The position numbers and the translations under genes were made by a program. DNA of 64,000 nucleotides from Singulisphaera sp. GP187 (GTDB lineage: Bacteria > Planctomycetota > Planctomycetia > Isosphaerales > Isosphaeraceae), in the NCBI RefSeq assembly GCF_900129635.1, contig NZ_FSRB01000001.1, forward strand, positions 2,705,501 to 2,769,500. Reading direction: 5' to 3'. The notes under the pieces are model-generated. The model worked only from the letters and a program-made list of their open reading frames with translations, had not been told where the DNA came from and did not search any database. Below, one piece after another: positions 63,706-64,000 of this stretch (position 1 is its first letter; every line of letters starts with the position of its first letter).

Positions 63706-64000
63706 TCAGTCGTCCGACTCGGCCTCCGAACTGAGTCGGGCGCTCAGCCGTTTGGGCGCGATGAGCCGATACGAGTCTTGCACGAATTCCGCCACATCCT
63801 CCCAGTCGACGACGCCGTCGAGCCAGACGCCAACCCAGCCCTTCGGCCCCAGATACGGGGGTCGGAAGAAGCAATCAGGCGCGGCCGCCACCATACTCTC
63901 CTGAACCCCCGCCGCGGCCTTCACCCAGACGGCGGGGCGTCCCTTGCCATGGTGGTTGTCCGGGTCGGCGTGCATCGCGAAAATTTTGTTCCGCACGCGG
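63706..64000 (-). CDS. MmcQ/YjbR family protein, 5' end cut by window edge
   Basis: Only the C-terminal 98 or so residues are in the window. The sequence NKIFAMHADPDN, AVWVKAAAGVQESM, CFFRPPYLGPKGWVGVWLDG, WEDVAEFVQDSYRLIAPKRL follows the CyaY-like MmcQ/YjbR pattern, with the FRPPYLGP-GW-V-G signature. These small proteins have a DNA-binding-like fold of unclear function. The frame stays open to the right edge, so the start lies outside. A GTG at 63996 should not be taken as the true start. Confidence 0.8.
   Translation of the reverse strand, partial: RVRNKIFAMHADPDNHHGKGRPAVWVKAAAGVQESMVAAAPDCFFRPPYLGPKGWVGVWLDGVVDWEDVAEFVQDSYRLIAPKRLSARLSSEAESDD

Noticed and set aside
62031..63734. 567-codon plus-strand frame
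   Set aside because: Opposite strand of the clear aldehyde dehydrogenase gene.
1..64000. tRNA, rRNA or CRISPR loci
   Set aside because: No T-loop/acceptor pattern, rRNA sequence or regularly spaced repeat was recognised on either strand.

Overview
The window looks like a stretch of chromosome from a high-GC planctomycete, most likely of the Isosphaeraceae/Gemmatales type. The evidence is two DUF1559 proteins with prepilin-type N-termini and C-terminal H-X9-DG motifs (6433-7275, 51096-52160), a DUF1571 lipoprotein-like gene at the start, many glycine-rich or coiled-coil exported proteins without clear families, and a didermal envelope gene set (hldE, RND efflux, a beta-barrel-like exported protein). 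I found no rRNA, tRNA or CRISPR array.

Layout. 1-6 kb: a DUF1571 protein, a single-domain response regulator followed after 8 bp by a NicO-type nickel/cobalt transporter, a nested palindrome, an enolase-superfamily enzyme overlapping an alpha/beta hydrolase, and a small basic protein. 6-10.1 kb: a cobalamin riboswitch followed by a DUF1559 pseudopilin and btuF-btuC-btuD, apparently one B12-responsive uptake unit. 10.1-11.3 kb: non-coding, with a frameshifted transposase remnant and a run of hairpins. 11.3-17.4 kb: glycogen breakdown (glgX, glgP), preceded by a coiled-coil protein with a cysteine-less YHS-like tail and a deletion scar joining the 5' end of an acetate kinase gene to the 3' end of a histidine phosphatase gene. 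18.3-23 kb: an RND adaptor and HAE1-type pump. 23.7-26.5 kb: a DUF4105 membrane protein overlapping a cyclic-nucleotide-binding/patatin lipase. 27-30.3 kb: three exported proteins. 31.2-34.2 kb (minus strand): a three-gene operon around a DyP-type peroxidase. 35-39 kb: PPK2 polyphosphate kinase, a SnoaL-like exported protein, and a repeat-rich TPR protein. 39.7-41 kb (minus strand): an S1 protease and a small protein. 41.3-46.5 kb: bifunctional hldE and a two-gene pair of membrane-anchored coiled-coil proteins that seem to share one repeated, unnamed domain. 47.4-49.9 kb: an IS5-type and an IS701-type element inserted side by side at the same TAA target. 50.8-58.4 kb: a small lipoprotein, DUF1559, VWA, TerC, and two adjacent TPR paralogues (the first with a SEC-C zinc motif). 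58.5-64 kb: hisI, a class V aminotransferase and serA (probable serine synthesis), a strong terminator, an aldehyde dehydrogenase, and a truncated MmcQ/YjbR gene at the right edge.

The best leads for new biology are the riboswitch-controlled pseudopilin with the B12 transporter, the DyP operon with two unnamed partners, the repeated-domain envelope pair at 43-46.5 kb, and the metal-site-less YHS protein. All functional names rest on reading motifs by eye; no database search was run.
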